Shown here one piece after another: positions 43,930 to 54,458 of a stretch of DNA of 64,000 bases. The stretch spans positions 1 through 64,000 of the forward strand of contig JAKSYS010000251.1 of assembly GCA_022925895.1 (NCBI GenBank), in the 5' to 3' direction. The notes below the pieces were generated by a model, which worked only from the letters and a program-made list of their open reading frames with translations, made no database searches and was not told the DNA's origin. How positions within the stretch are numbered: the first letter of the stretch is position 1; each line of letters starts with the position of its first letter. Source of the stretch: Fragilaria crotonensis (taxonomy: Eukaryota; Bacillariophyta; Fragilariophyceae; Fragilariales; Fragilariaceae). The position numbers and the translations under genes are program-made.

Positions 43930-45283
43930 ATGATGTATCGTCCTGTCCCGACTCCCATCAAACCCTGTCAAACGAGTTCACGTCGAGCTGCAGGAGAATT
44001 ACCCATCGGTTGGAATTCCTCCAGTGAGTTAGTTGCATGACGGTCAATCGATTTCGCTGCCTTTTATGTTATGCTCTAATCGTACCTTCTGCCATGATTG
44101 TGCTTTCGTCGTTTCTTCATCATGCACTCATCACTCACTCTCACTCACCTCCATCCTTTGGTCCACATTTCGATGCCGCTCTGTCTCACCAGAAACACCG
44201 TCATCCAACACCAAATGGCGCACTTGGAAGAGTCCTCATCATGAAGAGGATCCGGTAAGCAGCAGCAAGAACAATAACAGTGATGACGACGACTGCAAGT
44301 CAACTCCAACTATTTCGACGACAGCAGACTCTCCCGTGTCTCATCATCCAAGGTCTCCATCGCCGAAAAACCCATCAATTACTGGTACTAATCCCAAATG
44401 TGTGCTTCTTCGAGATACACCAAGTCCTCACGTGTCTAGTGCTTCGGTTGTTGCAAATCGACAAGAGGATTCACAATTTCATCAACCGCAGGAGCAACAA
44501 AAGCCAAACCAACAATCATCATCATCATCCCCCTCTCCTCAGTCAGCACTACCGGCAGTAAATGCATCCGACAAAGTGACGACGGAGCGACACACAATTG
44601 CTACCACATTCCGAAATGATCAGGATGAAGCACACCACCCTCCAGTGACAACGACGACGTCGACGCCTGCAGCCTCCAATCGTATCAAGTTCTGCGACGG
44701 AAACAGCAACCCGACAATGACGGTTAATTCGACCCACGACGAACAAGCTTTTGCGTCGCTGCAGCAGAACAACGACAACACCAATCCCGCAAGTTCCCCA
44801 CTAGGAAACAATGATCATGACGATGATAATGATGATGATTTAGACGATATCGAAAAGGAACGCCGCCGCCAAGCACGTGCTCTCGAACAGCAGCAACGTA
44901 TTCTGCGTCAAGTTCAAGCCCTCCGTGAACTCAAACGCAACAAGAACCAGAACAAGCATCATCAGAAAGCGCAGCCGGCACATGTCTTGACTCGCGACGA
45001 GATCGCATCCAATCCCCCATCCACTGAGAAATCAAATCCCACGGCCGAACCAACTACGACAGCCGCTGCTACGAATCGTGACAATAAATCCAAAGTCCGT
45101 TCCAGCCATGACTATGTCGACTCCCACCGTCACGACCATGATGCAACGCGCGCAGGATCGATGCGAGCAGTGCATCGACCGGATCGACCTCCTCGTACCA
45201 AGGGATTGCTATACCAACGCCAGGCAAACGGTTCGTTGGTGCTGATCGATCGACCCAATGGTCGACAATCCCATTTGAACTAA
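43930..45283 (+). CDS. Hypothetical Asn/Ser/Thr-rich coiled-coil protein, two exons
   Basis: The long frame at 44193-45283 has no ATG at its start, but a GT-AG intron (44024-44192, 169 nt, GTGAGT donor) joins it in phase to a short exon starting at ATG 43930 (MMYRPVPTPIKPC). This gives GWNSS-K-TPSSNTKW and 394 residues. Most of it is low complexity (poly-Ser, Gln, Thr and Asn runs). A DHDDDNDDDLDDIEKE acidic stretch leads into a charged coiled coil (ERRRQARALEQQQRILRQVQ). The tail has a tidy TKGLLYQRQANGSLVLIDR segment that may be the conserved core. No enzyme motif or targeting signal. Possibly nuclear or RNA-linked, but unknown. Confidence 0.65.
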
Positions 45284-45720
45284 ATAGAAGACAAGCGGCA
45301 GGATCAAGAACGAACTCGAAACAATGGAAGTGAAGAAAGAATGAGATATCTCAATGCGGATATCTCTGTATTATACTGCTTCCAATGTTTCAATCCTACA
45401 CCTATTCAGAGTGATTCATCGAACATCAAACGAGTTTGTCCTATGTTGAGGCACCAGTCGCATAGTCACCAACCCGAATAACAATCATAGCTAAGCCCAT
45501 AAAACGCTCACATCATGTGCACCTTCCTAAAACTATACTTAATGCATTTTCTAATGTATGTAGCGTTGCGCTGCACCACCACTATTTCGTATCCCGTCAG
45601 CAACAGCAACAACGAAAACAACAGCAGTACACACTCGGAGTGTCTCGCTTCGTTCGTTCCAAAATGACGATCTTGGGTCAGTGACTTGTAGTAGTAGTGA
45701 TAACAAGTCCCAACGTTTAT
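45284..45720. other. Intergenic between convergent genes
   Basis: Contains only the 3' flanks of the orphan coiled-coil gene and the IF-1 gene. A short run of CAGCAACAGCAACAACG-type triplets lies near 45599. Confidence 0.4.
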
Positions 45721-46230
45721 TTAGCGATACCTGTAGGTAATCCTCCCGCGGGTGAGATCGTAGGGACTGAGTTCAATGGTCACCTTGTCGCCCACCAGAA
45801 TCTTGACAAAGTTTTTTCGAATCTTGCCACTAATGGTGGCCAAGACGGGTGCTTGTGTATCGGAGGCACCGTCAATGACACATCGGAACATGGCGTTGGG
45901 GAGACTCTCCAGAACGACACCTTCAATTTCAATCACATCATCCTTGACTTTCTTGACACGCTCCGTTTTGTTCTTTCTGTCGTTGCCAGTTTCTCGAGCT
46001 TCTTTCTTTCCGAATAAAATGAGATTTGATACTGGTGATGATGATGATGATACTGCTGCTGATGCTGTCGGGAATATGACATGTGGTTGTTGATTTTGAC
46101 CGAGGACATGATGAGGCGCCCGTGCGGATTGGGGAAGGACAGAAAACCCGTGTACTGGAGTGCCGAAGAACGAAAGGGCAATCAGAGCGACACTACAGAG
46201 AAGCAGAAGGGTCGTCATCGTTTTCATCAT
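45721..46230 (-). CDS. infA: Plastid translation initiation factor IF-1, nuclear-encoded
   Basis: 169 residues from ATG 46230. The N-terminus is a signal peptide ([20 protein letters not shown]) followed by a Ser-rich transit part starting at a Phe after HG ([12 protein letters not shown]), the layout of proteins for complex plastids. Residues about 98-169 are one S1/OB-fold domain with the IF-1 signature: [40 protein letters not shown] and [19 protein letters not shown]-1 sits in the A site of the 30S subunit during initiation. The gene is plastid-born in origin; finding it here with a two-part leader shows transfer to the nucleus. The adjacent plastid TatA proteins lie a few kb away but are not an operon. 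Confidence 0.93.
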   Translation of the reverse strand: MMKTMTTLLLLCSVALIALSFFGTPVHGFSVLPQSARAPHHVLGQNQQPHVIFPTASAAVSSSSSPVSNLILFGKKEARETGNDRKNKTERVKKVKDDVIEIEGVVLESLPNAMFRCVIDGASDTQAPVLATISGKIRKNFVKILVGDKVTIELSPYDLTRGRITYRYR

Positions 46231-46970
46231 GGTATTTTGATCGGCGTGGCTATAAACTTTGGACCCGATGCTGTTCCGCTGTCCGTCGCCTATTATAATG
46301 GATTAGTGAAATACAGTTGATGGATTTACGTTCAACTGAAAGAAGAAGTCTCGCGGTCGTAGAGCTTGATGAAACCAATTCCAATATTGGTGGGCTCCCA
46401 GTGAAGTGACGTTTCTGAAAGTGAGTTATTGATGATTAAGCCCGATTCTCGTAGAATATACGGCTAACGCTAACCGAGATAACTACAATTGGCTGCGTAC
46501 AGACTGACAGGCGGCAAACTTCTTTTTGACTGTTCCTTGTTCCTCAGCACATCAGCGAACACTGAAAACTTCAGCGTGGGACGTTGAACATGAAGAATGA
46601 GGGAACTCTGGCTGGTACTACAGTAGAGTATGAATACCGGTAGTGCTACCGGTAGTATGTGGGCCTACTAGTAGAGCCCGTGTGCATCGACTTCTGCAAC
46701 CTCTGTGCACAGCCAGAAGCATAGCTTTAGTACTCTATGCTGATATGAGGACTTGGAAACCGAAATGATGGTTGAGTCTAAGATAATGAAGTCTCTACTA
46801 CTAGTGTCCTATGCTTAGTCCTAATCTATAATCCGTAGTATGCAGTTTAATGTCAACAATGGTTTAATCTCCCAGGCTGCAGACGTTCATCTCTGGTATA
46901 CTCGAGTACTCCGAATGCTGGAATGGAGCAAGGAGTATGCACCAACATCACGAACTCGAGGTCCAAGATC
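46231..46970. other. Intergenic, GTAC/TACTAGTA-rich
   Basis: Promoter side of the IF-1 gene and 3' flank of the PPR gene. The stretch 46610-46685 holds repeated TACCGGTA, CTACTAGTA and related palindromic phrases. No gene seen. Confidence 0.4.
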
Positions 46971-49236
46971 TCAGCGGCGATCAAGCGGGGAAAATGGAAT
47001 ACGCCGCGGCGGTCTGCATGGTTCGACTTGTGGCCTGTCTTTCAAGCGAGCAAGCAAACTGGGATCTCGCCCCTCGATGAACTCAATCATCTTTCTCCCA
47101 TTCCTAAAATCTTCATGGTACCAGTCAAACACCCTCGCCATGGCCGCAAACAGTCGTTCATCCTGACGAGGCAGAAGTTTCATCATACTCATGACGTAGA
47201 TATAATTCTGTTCCTCGGGCCTGGCGCTTTCTGATTCTCGCATCTCCTCCAGAGTTTGCAACATGGCGCGAAGGATTTGACCTTGTGCGTGAAGGCCGAC
47301 TCCATTCATAATGGCAGTTCGGTATCCCTTGAGGAGGGCACTGTACGCGACCGTGGTAGGTCGTGCCACAGTATTGCCATTGGCGAACGCTTGTTTCATT
47401 CTCTCCAGAACCGTTTTTGCTCGGGCGAAACTTCCCACCCCTGGTTGGGTGGCCCAAATTCCAATACACGTGCAATAACTTATATCAGTGGGTCTCATGT
47501 GAACATCGCCGTTATGGAAAGCCTCCTCCATTTCGGTGAGGAGAGCTTCTGAATTGACTGCTCGGTCGGGATGATTTGAATTACCAGCACGCTTCATCAT
47601 GACATTGTAGGTCTGTGCATTTGCGCGCACATCACTGTTTCCCAATTTCGCATTATTCTTTAGCATGGAGAAAATCTCCTGAACTTTGCTCTCTATTGCG
47701 TCCGACGAGTCAGATACCAGAGTGTTGAGGTAAGTGTTGTAGGTGAGGGTGTGCGGATGAATATCTGGATCGTCCGAACTGATCATTTCGTCAAGGAGAT
47801 CGCTCGCCACAATGGTGTGTTCCCCATTCCGGCTTGGTAAGGCGGATAAAACAATTGTGTAGGTCCAACGGTTCGGCTGTGCATAGGGTGGTTTGTTCTT
47901 CATTTGCTCCAGAATTCCCAGCACCGCCTCCGACAAGACCTTGCCACGAGAATTACGTTTCCAGACTGTCAGAAGGCTATTATAGACTGCTGTCGTTGGA
48001 GCAAGATCGGCTCCCGTACTGTGTAGTCCCTCCATTAGCGATATCATGGCCATTGCTTTTTGCGGTGCTTCCTTGTCGAGGGACCTAGACATTGCATGTA
48101 GCGCCGCCGTGAAGGTCACGACCGTTGGCGCCACATGGTAGCCTTCCACTTGTCGTTGCAACAGTCGATCTAGGACAGCCATTGCTCGTTCAGGTGTCTG
48201 GCTTTTGCTATAACAATCAATGACGGATGTGTAAGAGTAAGCATCCGGACGTATTTGCAGTCCCTCAGTCTCCGCCATTTCTTCCATCCAGTCAAGGACT
48301 TTTTCTGCGTCGTGTGCAGCCTTCGCGCGCGGACTGTATGAGTAGGCATTGAGCAAGGTATTGAACGATATAATGTCGGGTTGCACAGAAGAGCGCTTCT
48401 CTTGGTACCTCGACGTCATTCGAAGGAGCGTCTTGCGCGCCATAATGTCTTCTCCTGCCTTGGCACACGCGTGAAGGACCGAGTTGTAGCTTATTGCATT
48501 GGGAGCCATCCTAGTTTCGCCGGAGTCTTCGGCTTGAATCATGGTTTCGAGAAGCGCCGTTGCATCTCGAGCATTCCCCTTGGCGCCCATCAAGGCGATT
48601 CTGGCGTTACAGCTGGTTGTGTTCGGTTGGCAAATATCATCCCGATGCAGTTGAAGCAGTTGCGCCTCCAAGGCTTCTGCCCTTCTCAGATGATGCATCG
48701 AATCGTCGAACCGTCCGACTTTTTCCAACAGAGCATAGATCACTTGAGCAAAGATGCTGTTGATGATATCCTTTTCGTCCGAATCCAGTTTTTTAAGCAT
48801 GACATGATGGGACAATAATTCCTGGACTAGATTAATTGCTTCATCTAGCGTGTCCTCATTGGATGACTTTAGCCAAGCTTCGATCGCCTGTAGGATGTGA
48901 GAGTTTTTCCTTTGGAACAGGGCATGCGTGACGAGATGTCTTAACTTCGTAACTTACCATCGCATAGATTCTCGGTGATAACGTAGGCTCATATTCTCTT
49001 AATTTTTTCAGCATCGTATTCACCATTGGCCCTGATTCCTTCGATGCATCATCGATTAGCAGGAGCATGAGCTCAGGCACTTTTTGAAGGACGATGCGTG
49101 GATCGATCGATTGGGCTTCGGCTTTTGCCAGGAATTGCTCTACTTGCTCGGTCGCATACACTCGTCCATTTTTAGTTGAAAACCATAATCGAGCTGATGC
49201 AAGCGATTGAGGGAAAGAACGTCGAAATCGGTACAT
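46971..49236 (-). CDS. Pentatricopeptide repeat (PPR) protein, two exons
   Basis: Exons 49236-48958 and 48887-46971, with a 70-nt GT-AG intron in phase 0 (RIYAM-AIEAWLKSS). Product 731 residues. ATG 49236 gives a basic, Ser/Phe-rich leader (MYRFRRSFPQSLASARLWFS) typical of mitochondria; plastid use is less likely since no signal peptide precedes it. At least ten PPR-type helix pairs follow, such as APNAISYNSVLHACAKAGED, QPDIISFNTLLNAYSYSPRA, RPDAYSYTSVIDCYSKSQTP and RPTTVAYSALLKGYRTAIMN. PPR proteins bind organelle RNA one base per repeat and steer processing, editing or stability; target unknown. The tail is Arg-rich. Confidence 0.9.
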
Positions 49237-49851
49237 TCTGAGGAGAACGGAGTCCACTCGCCATGGTTCAACCTCGTCAAGTGAAGTGTGGCACGAGTAA
49301 GGACAACTTTTTCGTTGGAAAGTGTCAATGTGTTATCCTGTACCCTAAAACACTTCAGTTACAGTGCCGGTAGCGGTAGTGACAGATACTCGATTACTAG
49401 TACCGGAAGGCCATGTTGTCCTCTTTCCCTCCGATGCTCGAGTGATTTGTGCAACTGGCTCACGCAACTAGCTGCAGATGCTAAAGTACTCCACGAACGC
49501 TAAGTGCGTGGTGGCTGTACAGTACAAGTAGTGTTCTAATCCACGAGCATCACGGGGGATATATGATTGGACAGAGTAAATAGTGGTCTACGAATGATCC
49601 AGATTTCCCTGACCTTCCTCCAAAGGTCTTCCACAGTTGCTGCCGAGCGTATTTAATATTATGTACGTCGGGCCGTCCAAGATCAGCAGCCGGTCAATTT
49701 ATAGTCGAAGGTCCCCCGTCACCGGTCGTGAAGTCGAAAGCTACCTAGCATCTTTTCGCATAAAATTCTGATCGGGGAATCAAACCCTTTTCCTTCTACA
49801 TAGAAATTTCAAATGCGCTTCATATGGGCAACCTCCGCGACTGTTGTACAC
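49237..49851. other. Intergenic, no gene seen
   Basis: 5' flank of the PPR gene and 3' flank of the first TatA-like gene. The part around 49365-49530 has repeated TAGTACCGG, AGTACT and GTACAGTACAAGTA phrases. No RNA gene recognised. Confidence 0.4.
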
Positions 49852-50277
49852 TCATTCATCGTCTGGAACGGGCTCCATTTTCTTGGCCTTGGACGACCTA
49901 GCATTTGTTTCGCCTTCTTCTAGTCCCTTCTTGAACTCTTCAGGTACGTCTCGGAGCTCATTCTTGAGTTCGCCCGCCACTTGGCCGGAGGCGCGCACCA
50001 TCTCCGAAATTTTCTCCGGTCCGACGACAAGCAGGCCGGCCACCAGAATGACTGCAATTTCAGGTAGTCCAAGACCAAATAGGCCCGCAGTTTGTACGTT
50101 GGCCACAGATTTGCGTTGGTTTTGCACTGATTGAGGGAGAAACGCACGGCCGCTGCCTCCAAATGGAGTTCGGATTCCTCTACCCGTGGATGGGAATGCG
50201 GCCTGGGTGTACGGCGAGATGAAGGCTGACACAACGGTGACTCCGACAACAACTGTGACAAGCTGTAGTAGTTTCAT
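49852..50277 (-). CDS. Plastid TatA/Hcf106-type twin-arginine translocase subunit, copy 1
   Basis: 141 residues from ATG 50277; the open frame extends 30 residues further without a leader. [20 protein letters not shown] is a signal peptide with the SAF plastid cleavage motif, followed by a transit segment. The Tat domain starts [20 protein letters not shown], then [20 protein letters not shown] with an amphipathic helix, and a charged tail ending in EPVPDDE. The glycine-proline hinge after the membrane span is intact. TatA/Hcf106 proteins form the thylakoid pore for folded, twin-Arg-tagged proteins. The proline-glutamate in LPEI and length favour TatA or Hcf106 (TatB) without settling which. 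A second TatA gene follows on the same strand 600 bp upstream. Confidence 0.9.
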   Translation of the reverse strand: MKLLQLVTVVVGVTVVSAFISPYTQAAFPSTGRGIRTPFGGSGRAFLPQSVQNQRKSVANVQTAGLFGLGLPEIAVILVAGLLVVGPEKISEMVRASGQVAGELKNELRDVPEEFKKGLEEGETNARSSKAKKMEPVPDDE

Positions 50278-50878
50278 GACGAAGATTGTATATTCAGCAG
50301 TTGCACAAGAACGGGTGTCGAGGTATGAGGACAGAGTTTGTTTGCAGGTACGGAGTACGGAGTACAAGTTTCAGACTATGATCGAGTGTTGTGTGTTGAG
50401 ACTTGAGACAGCCTGAAAGTTGAAATTGAACATGTGTCACTCATTCAGATTTGCGAAGAATAAAATTGGAAACTTGGAAAACAGAAACCCATGATGTGGA
50501 CGTGTGACAGCGTTTGACTTTTTACCGACGATTGACAGTCAAAATCGACATGAGCATAGTACCTGGTACTCCAGTACTGTGCTCGACGCACTACCGACTA
50601 CCGATAGCGGTGCTCATGTCAATGTAAGATACTTGCACCATGTTTGTTCAAGGTCAATCTTCAAGACTAATCATTGCATCAGTCTGCTTCGCAGACCTAC
50701 TCCGAGTTTGAAGATGACAGCGTCATTTATAGCTTTACAACTAACCCTACTTATAATGCCTGAAAAAGTTACAACTGCTACTATGAAAGGTCCGATTCAC
50801 TTTTTTCTGACACCTACATTTGTCCGACTTCGACCTTCGTTTGGTAGCTCTAGAGACGTATTGGAGTTCGACCCGTAC
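50278..50878. other. Intergenic between the two TatA-like genes
   Basis: Presumed promoter of the first TatA-like gene and 3' flank of the second. It has a short GTAC cluster at about 50348-50370 and 50565-50585. The 204-residue plus ORF running across here is antisense to the second gene and is not supported. Confidence 0.4.
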
Positions 50879-51297
50879 CTACTCCTTTGTAGCATCTTCA
50901 GCAGGCTCTCCAGTGATTTCCTTCTTGATCGCCCTTGCTTGTTTCTCACCCTCTGCCATACCCGCTTGGAACTCTTTTGGGACCTCCTTCAGTTCACCGG
51001 CAATCTTTCCAGCATCCTTTCCGAGTTCCGCCAACTTTTGTGGCCCAAGAAGGAAAGCAGCCGCGATCGCAATCACAACAAGCTCGGGGCACCCAGCCCA
51101 AAGAGACCCATCGTCTGAACGGAAGCCATTGACTTGCGTTGTCGTTGAAGCGCAGGTGGCTGGTAGACGTTCTTGTTGTCTGCAAACGGTGTTGTGGATG
51201 CAATTACAGAGCGGCCAGTGCCGACAAGGGCACTAGGTGGGGCGAAGGCCGAAGCGGCAGCGACTAGGAGAGTGAAGAGAGTGATGAGTCTCTGCAT
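50879..51297 (-). CDS. Plastid TatA/Hcf106-type subunit, copy 2, one frame shift
   Basis: ATG 51297 gives MQRLITLFTLLVAAASAFAP, a signal peptide ending in the textbook diatom plastid motif ASAFAP. The transit part leads to QTMGLFGLGAP. The frame then breaks at 51085-51089, where a run of four G on the plus strand would need to be five. In the next frame the Tat domain continues: ELVVIAIAAAFLLGPQKLAE, LGKDAGKIAGELKEVPKEFQ, and ends EPAEDATKE. The join falls inside the conserved GAPELV segment, so an assembly deletion is much more likely than decay. Full product about 139 residues, with a shorter charged tail than copy 1. The pair probably arose by tandem duplication and may supply TatA and TatB roles. 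Confidence 0.88.
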
Positions 51298-51738
51298 GAT
51301 TGATGATCAATTCCTTGATTTTTGTCTTGGTGATTGAATGATGGCAACGGTACGGTGGTGACACATTTTGATGAGCGGGTCAGGTCCAGTCCAACGCGAG
51401 ATGCTCCTCTACTACACAAGTACCGGTTGTAGGACGGTGTCAATCCGCCATCAAACTCCACGTTGAAGGATGAATCCGTCCCGGATCCCGGATACGACCG
51501 ACGACACGAGACACGATTTCAAGATGTATGTGTATCTAGTTGAATGTGCCGATTGGTTTCCGTCTAAATTTGGCGTTCCCACCGGACCCAAACGGTTATG
51601 AGTACAATGTTCCTCCTACCAACAGTTTCTCCGGGGGCTACAAGTAGACCATCGATCTATCGAACTCACATAATGAACCTACATCGTCTTCCTTTCTGTT
51701 TTTGTTAGTTTTCTATACAATCCAAAAGCAAACTCACC
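51298..51738. other. Intergenic, divergent promoter region
   Basis: Lies between the second TatA-like gene (minus) and pescadillo (plus). No further gene or repeat recognised. Confidence 0.4.
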
Positions 51739-53844
51739 ATGGGCAACCGCGTGAAAGGAAAGCCGAAGAAGAAGTCCATCAAGGCTGCATCCCACTCTGG
51801 GATGGGAAGCAAGCGCAAGCTTTCTCGAATGGGAAAGAAGCGCAAGAAGGATCATGCCGGTTTGGACGCGACCTTTATCGGACGAGCTGCCTGCCTCCGT
51901 CGTTTGCAAATCTCACTGAAGGACTTTCGTCGTCTGTGCATCCTAAAGGGAGTGTATCCTCGGGAACCTCGCGGTCGTGCACCTGGAAATAAGAAAGGCC
52001 AAACCTACTATCATGTGAAGGATGTTCGTGCGATTGCCCACGAACCAGTGTTGGAAAAATTCCGGGAGTTTAGAGCCTTCATGAAAAAGGTCAGGAAAGC
52101 AGCAGGAAGAAATGAAAAGGATGAAGCTGCTCGACAGCATTCTATGGCACCTGTTTACACATTGCATCATTTGGTTCGTGAACGATACCCACGTTTTGGA
52201 GATGCATTGAACGATTTGGACGATGCCTTGACACTCTGCTACCTGTTCGCTGCGCTTCCAAGTGAAAAGGATATCCCTGCCAAAGTCACCAACAAAGCCA
52301 AGGCATTGGCTGGATCATGGGCGGCGTATTGTGCAACGACGTCGTCAATGACCAAGACTTTTATTTCGGTCAAGGGTGTCTACATGGAGGCAACTGTTCA
52401 CGGTAGCACTGTGCGCTGGGTCGTACCCCATTCTTTCACTCAAAACATGCCCAACGAAATCGATTACAAAGTGATGTTGACATTCTTTGAGTTCTATCAA
52501 ACATTGTTAAGCTTTGTCTTGTTCAAACTGTACAACGAGCTCGGCTTAAGGTTTCCTCTTCCAGCGCAGAACCTTGGTGGAGAAGGTACAGGAAATACAA
52601 GTGCGGTCGTTGCTGCCAACCTCAAGGCAATTACGACCGCCCTGACCGCAAACGTTGGAGGTGTCAGTGATGTCGTGACGGAATCAATTGAAACCCCCAA
52701 GGAGAACAAAGTTGTAACAAAGGCGTCGAAGAAGAGCCGCCAACTCATGGAATCAGTGGGAGCGGCTCTTACTCATCTCTCGGACGAGGAGGATGACGAG
52801 GACGAAGAAGATGACGATGCTGACGTCGCAGGTCCTCTTCGCGCTGCCTTGGATACCATGGCCGAAAACGAGCACCGCACTGCTGTTCCTGGAGGAACGA
52901 CCTCCGCCACTGCTGCACTGGACAGCGACGCCACCAAGCGAAGGCACTTGTTTGCTGGACTCGTGTTTTTCTTGTCCCGGGAAGTCCCGCGAGGATACCT
53001 CGAGTTGGTTTGCCTTGCCTTTGGCGGTCGCGTCGGGTGGGATGGACCCAACAGTCCAATCACGGTTTCTGATCCCAGCATTACTCATCAATTGGTTGAC
53101 CGCCCCAAACTTCCTGCAAGCTATGATGCGTACAAGTCTCGCGAGTTTGTCCAGCCGCAATGGGTGTTGGATTGCGCAAATTTTATGTTCTTGCTGCCGA
53201 TTCGCAAATACGCTGTGGGAGCGTCCTTGCCTCCGCATCTATCTCCATGGGTAGACGATGAGGAAGAAGGGTACAAGCCGGCATATGCTGAGGAGATTGA
53301 ACGCCTCAAGAATGGTGAGCCACTTCTCGAAGTTGATGAAGACGACGGACGCGTGGTCGCCATGGACGAAGACGAAGAGGAGGAAGCTGTTAACGAGCCT
53401 CAATCCAAAAAGAGCAAAGTTAGTACAAGCGACGAGGAGGAAGTTGATGATGATGATGACGACGATGACGACGACGGTGAAGAGGAAGAAGAAAGTGTCA
53501 AAGCAGCCAAGGCTGCCAAGGCCCAGGCCAAGGCGGACAAGGAGGCTCACGATCTTGCAAAGGTCATGATGAGCAAGAAGGCGTCTCGTTTGTATGGGCG
53601 CATGCAGCGTGGTATCTCTGCGAAGCAGGCCAAGGTTGACGAGATGGCGCGACGACGAAAAGAGCTTGAGGATTTGCAAAAGCCACGCATCGCGGGCAAG
53701 ATTATTGGCAAGGAAACGAGTGATGGCCAAACTCCTCTGAAACAGAAGGTGGTTCGTCTCAAGAATGAGCGAAGAAAGACCGAGAAAGAATACTCGGAAA
53801 CGGGAGGGTCCATGAAGAAGTTAAAGAAGAGGCGCACAGAGTAG
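51739..53844 (+). CDS. PES1: Pescadillo (PES1/NOP7), ribosome biogenesis factor
   Basis: 701 residues, single exon; ATG 51739 sits in CACCATGGGC, a strong eukaryotic context. The pescadillo N-terminal domain spans about residues 5-300 (DATFIGRAACLRRLQISLKD, FRRLCILKGVYPREPRGRAP, FISVKGVYMEATVHGSTVRW). A BRCT domain lies at about 400-515 (HLFAGLVFFLSREVPRGYLE, FVQPQWVLDCANFMFLLPIR). Two very acidic stretches follow or flank it (SDEEDDEDEEDDDAD and a poly-Asp run near residue 570), then a basic coiled-coil tail (RRKELEDLQ, LKKRRTE). With BOP1 and WDR12 it makes the PeBoW complex in the nucleolus, needed for 27S/32S pre-rRNA processing and the 60S subunit. Length is slightly above animal PES1 because of the acidic inserts. 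Confidence 0.95.
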   Translation: MGNRVKGKPKKKSIKAASHSGMGSKRKLSRMGKKRKKDHAGLDATFIGRAACLRRLQISLKDFRRLCILKGVYPREPRGRAPGNKKGQTYYHVKDVRAIAHEPVLEKFREFRAFMKKVRKAAGRNEKDEAARQHSMAPVYTLHHLVRERYPRFGDALNDLDDALTLCYLFAALPSEKDIPAKVTNKAKALAGSWAAYCATTSSMTKTFISVKGVYMEATVHGSTVRWVVPHSFTQNMPNEIDYKVMLTFFEFYQTLLSFVLFKLYNELGLRFPLPAQNLGGEGTGNTSAVVAANLKAITTALTANVGGVSDVVTESIETPKENKVVTKASKKSRQLMESVGAALTHLSDEEDDEDEEDDDADVAGPLRAALDTMAENEHRTAVPGGTTSATAALDSDATKRRHLFAGLVFFLSREVPRGYLELVCLAFGGRVGWDGPNSPITVSDPSITHQLVDRPKLPASYDAYKSREFVQPQWVLDCANFMFLLPIRKYAVGASLPPHLSPWVDDEEEGYKPAYAEEIERLKNGEPLLEVDEDDGRVVAMDEDEEEEAVNEPQSKKSKVSTSDEEEVDDDDDDDDDDGEEEEESVKAAKAAKAQAKADKEAHDLAKVMMSKKASRLYGRMQRGISAKQAKVDEMARRRKELEDLQKPRIAGKIIGKETSDGQTPLKQKVVRLKNERRKTEKEYSETGGSMKKLKKRRTE

Positions 53845-54150
53845 AACTTGAAATAAGTACTTTCTGCATAATAGTCGTCAGTAGCAGTTTTCGCCAGACC
53901 ATTTGGTTGTTGCGAACACTTTCTTGAACGCTTCTATTCAGAAGTCTGATAGGAGAAGTTCAGATGCGATTTTGTTCTTTGCGCTGACGCTAAACCTAGC
54001 ATATAGCAAGGTAGCCATGTTGTTTTACCAAAATTCTTACCTCCGATCACTCACACGCGTGCTGGTCAAATAGACTGAGTGTTACGAACTTCGAACCGGT
54101 ACTGTATACTGTATACTGTATGCATTTGAACAAATGCATATACTGTAACT
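53845..54150. other. Pescadillo 3' flank with a small hairpin
   Basis: Contains three ACTGTAT repeats and the inverted repeat TATGCATTTG-AA-CAAATGCATA at 54119-54140, immediately beside the LTR of the second retroelement. No gene. Confidence 0.5.
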
Positions 54151-54458
54151 TGAGACTATCACCGAAGATGATACTCTAATCGTAGAAAATAGTACGTAGT
54201 ACCGTAAGAAAATTACTGTAGGAAGGTTTCACACAAAGTACGTTCTGAGAAATTATAAGCTACAGTAAAATTCGGCACTCGATCGTATGAACGACAAACT
54301 CGTCGAACGTGTCAAATGGCATTTGACATTTCGGGTAGTTCGTACAAAATTAGTTAGAGACCGGACAGTACAGCGTATCATGTTTCACATTTCGATGGAT
54401 GACCTCACAGTAGCACAGTACAACGATGGAATCGCAGTCTAGTGCAGCGTAGGTTTCA
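54151..54458 (-). repeat. 3' LTR of the second Copia-type element
   Basis: 308 bp, TG...CA ends, about 99% like 60954-61261 (two differences seen by eye). Confidence 0.85.

Noticed and set aside
50504-51236. Plus-strand ORFs of 204 and 138 residues
   Set aside because: Antisense to the second TatA-like gene and its flank; no domain or signal.
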